Origin: JBIICS01 sp044238735
GTDB taxonomy: Bacteria; Bacteroidota; Bacteroidia; UBA4408
Length of the DNA: 7,819 nucleotides
NCBI GenBank assembly: GCA_044238735.1
Contig: JBIICS010000128.1
Span: forward strand, 1 to 7,819
Direction: 5' to 3'
The notes beneath the pieces were generated by a model that was not told the origin of the DNA, made no database searches, and saw only the letters and a list, made by a program, of their open reading frames with translations. The translations under genes and the position numbers were made by a program. Positions 6,639 to 7,819 of this stretch are shown here, piece by piece (position 1 is the first letter of the stretch; each line of letters starts with the position of its first letter).

Positions 6639-7133
6639 GTGTTTATAAATCCTAAAGAATTAAAAGCACTTGCAAAAGGTAAGCAAAAAGAAAACATCCG
6701 TCTTTTAAGTCATCTTAAAAAGTTTAGACTAAATGATGTTGATAACCTATTTCATGAGGCACATGAGGAGGTATTTGAAAATATGGATTGCCTAGCCTGT
6801 GCTAATTGTTGTAAAACTACCAGCCCTATATTTTATCCGCGTGATATAGAACGAATGGCTGTTTCGTGTGGGATAAAACCGGGAGCCTTTACCGAAAAAT
6901 ATTTAAGAATTGATGAGGAAGGCGATTACGTGTTAAAGCAAGCACCATGTCCTTTTTTAGATGAAAATAATTATTGTACCCATTATAATTCTCGACCCAA
7001 TGCCTGCCGAGAATATCCACATACCAACCGAAAAAAGATGGAGCAACTTTTCGATTTAACTGTTAAAAACACCTTGGTTTGTCCGGCTGTTTTTCAAATA
7101 TTGGAAAAGCTAAAAAAGGTGATTAATGTATAG
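6639..7133 (+). CDS. YkgJ-family cysteine-cluster protein (putative zinc/iron chelating)
   Basis: This encodes 164 residues from the GTG at 6639. The protein belongs to the YkgJ/CxxCxxCC family, thought to bind zinc or an iron-sulfur centre; its cellular role is not established. Visible ligands are CLACANCC (51-58), Cys104 in APCPFLD, Cys113 in NNYC, Cys123 in RPNACREYPH and Cys148 near the end, which is the family's usual order. The frame is open back to a TTG at 6603, but that would overlap the divergent lpd-like gene and lie upstream of the -7 box. The GTG gives the N terminus FINPKELKALAKGKQKEN, which matches my memory of relatives that begin with a short MFINP-like stretch. It diverges from the flavoprotein gene with 27 bases between starts and converges on the epimerase gene with 10 bases between stops. 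It has no signal peptide, so it is probably cytoplasmic. Confidence 0.9.
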   Translation: MFINPKELKALAKGKQKENIRLLSHLKKFRLNDVDNLFHEAHEEVFENMDCLACANCCKTTSPIFYPRDIERMAVSCGIKPGAFTEKYLRIDEEGDYVLKQAPCPFLDENNYCTHYNSRPNACREYPHTNRKKMEQLFDLTVKNTLVCPAVFQILEKLKKVINV

Positions 7134-7143
7134 GTAATTAGCA

Positions 7144-7545
7144 TTATTTAATTTCTTCGCACAACTCTATCAGCACTCCATTTGTAGATTTTGGATGTAA
7201 AAAACAGATCCGTTTATTGTCTGCTCCCTTTTTAGGGGTGTCGGCTATAAAAACAAATCCCTCGTTTTTAAGGCGTTCAATTTCCTTTTCAATATTTTCT
7301 ACCTCAAAGGCTATATGATGAATACCTTCACCTTTCTTTTCTATAAATTTAGCAATGGCGCTGTTTGGGTTGGTGGCTTCTAGTAATTCAATTTTACTTT
7401 CACCCATCATAAAAAAAGAGGTGGCCACCCCTTCGCTTTCTACTTTCTCTAATTTGTATGCATTCTTACCAAATAATTTGCTAAAAAGCTGATTGCTTTC
7501 TTCCAAATTTTTAACTGCTATCCCTAAGTGTTCAATTTTTAACAT
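7144..7545 (-). CDS. mce: Methylmalonyl-CoA epimerase
   Basis: This encodes 133 residues, close to the usual family length of about 130-150. The enzyme interconverts (R)- and (S)-methylmalonyl-CoA, linking propionyl-CoA to succinyl-CoA together with methylmalonyl-CoA mutase; in Bacteroidota it often serves propionate metabolism. The protein shows the two-module vicinal oxygen chelate fold. The opening IEHLGIAVKNLE carries metal ligand His6. SKIELLE (50-56) carries an acidic ligand-position residue, GIHHIAFEV (74-82) the second His, and GVLIELCE (123-130) the final Glu. Pro and Gly positions fit the family well. The start is ATG at 7543-7545 (complement), with no Shine-Dalgarno sequence. It lies just downstream of a strong terminator on its own strand, leaving only about 15 bases for a promoter (see findings). 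No mutase gene is in view. A glyoxalase I-type relative is less likely given the motifs and length. Confidence 0.93.
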   Translation of the reverse strand: MLKIEHLGIAVKNLEESNQLFSKLFGKNAYKLEKVESEGVATSFFMMGESKIELLEATNPNSAIAKFIEKKGEGIHHIAFEVENIEKEIERLKNEGFVFIADTPKKGADNKRICFLHPKSTNGVLIELCEEIK

Positions 7546-7560
7546 TATGTTTTGGTTAAT

Positions 7561-7588
7561 AAAAAAAAGCAGCCCAATAGCTGCTTTT
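7561..7588 (-). terminator. Intrinsic terminator downstream of the secreted-protein gene
   Basis: A perfect 9-base stem, AAAAGCAGC (7565-7573) with GCTGCTTTT (7580-7588), encloses a 6-base loop. Read on the minus strand it ends in a run of eight T residues (complement of 7561-7568), the textbook form of a rho-independent terminator. It begins about 20 bases after the minus-strand stop at 7608. On the plus strand only four T residues follow the stem, so any activity from the left would be weaker. Confidence 0.85.
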
Positions 7589-7607
7589 AAATAGGATTGA
7601 AATTGAA

Positions 7608-7819
7608 TTATTTCTTGATAAATTTATCGCTCTTATTGTCGTAATTGAGGTAATAGATTCCTTTTTGCAGATTACCAACTTCAACTCTTTTAGTCGTACC
7701 TTTCTTTACAATGTTACCATAAGAATCATAAATTTCGTACATGGTTTCATCCGAGAACATTATTTCCTCAGCTACTTTTAAGGGGCCAAACTGAACTTCG
7801 GCTAATGTGCTTTTAAATT
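7608..7819 (-). CDS. 3' end of a secreted protein with T9SS type A-like C-terminal sorting domain (partial)
   Basis: Only the last 69 codons and the TAA (complement of 7608-7610) are in the window; the gene runs off the right edge. The tail has the order of a Por secretion system sorting domain: strands around MFSDETMYEIYDSYGNIVKK (residues 20-39 of the visible part), then VEVGNLQKGIYYLNYD (45-60), ending in KFIKK. The GNL-x-KGIYYL segment and basic terminal FIKK are characteristic of type A domains. The usual YPNP at the start of the domain is replaced by something like FGPLKV. This implies export by Sec, then type IX secretion across the outer membrane with surface attachment or release. 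The cargo's function lies outside the window. It shares strand with the epimerase but is separated from it by a strong terminator. Confidence 0.8.
   Translation of the reverse strand, partial: FKSTLAEVQFGPLKVAEEIMFSDETMYEIYDSYGNIVKKGTTKRVEVGNLQKGIYYLNYDNKSDKFIKK

Noticed and set aside
7134..7143. Shared terminator between the convergent YkgJ-like and epimerase genes
   Set aside because: The gap is only 10 bases and shows no inverted repeat; any terminator would have to lie within the coding regions, where none stood out.

Overview
The window looks like a stretch of AT-rich chromosome from a member of the Bacteroidota. The clues are a C-terminal tail resembling a type IX secretion sorting domain (right edge, minus strand), a YkgJ-type cysteine-cluster protein of the kind common in that phylum, start codons preceded by A/T-rich leaders rather than Shine-Dalgarno sequences, and one good match to the Bacteroidota -7 promoter element TAnnTTTG. 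I cannot narrow the genus.

Layout. Positions 1-3739 are an accessory-looking block on the plus strand: the 3' end of an unrecognised gene (1-279), a 999-codon protein with a very acidic linker and leucine-rich DUF4116-like repeats (407-3406), and a 108-codon ORF in the same frame, separated from it only by a TAG and two sense codons (3413-3739). Positions 3740-4216 are a 477-base non-coding gap between convergent genes, filled with palindromes: four inverted repeats built on CGTT/AACG arms, a second cluster of inverted and direct repeats, and a CCCGGGATGACG motif. Positions 4217-6611 (minus) are an apparent two-gene operon. It holds a dihydrolipoamide-dehydrogenase-like flavoprotein that lacks both redox cysteines, followed after 10 bases by a family 2 glycosyltransferase. 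Divergent from it is a YkgJ-like protein (6639-7133, plus). This converges on methylmalonyl-CoA epimerase (7144-7545, minus). Upstream of the epimerase lie a strong intrinsic terminator and the 3' end of a secreted protein gene (7608-7819, minus).

Functional reading. The right half is housekeeping or semi-housekeeping: propionate/methylmalonyl-CoA metabolism, a flavin oxidoreductase, a glycan-building enzyme and a secreted or surface protein. The left half has no recognisable enzyme and visibly lower GC by eye. With the palindrome cluster at the junction it could be an acquired island, but no integrase, transposase, tRNA or attachment site is visible. The points most worth following are the cysteine-less Lpd homologue with an intact His-Glu dyad, the in-frame stop after the 999-codon ORF, and the hairpin cluster. 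I did not find a clearly recognisable new defence or mobile system.
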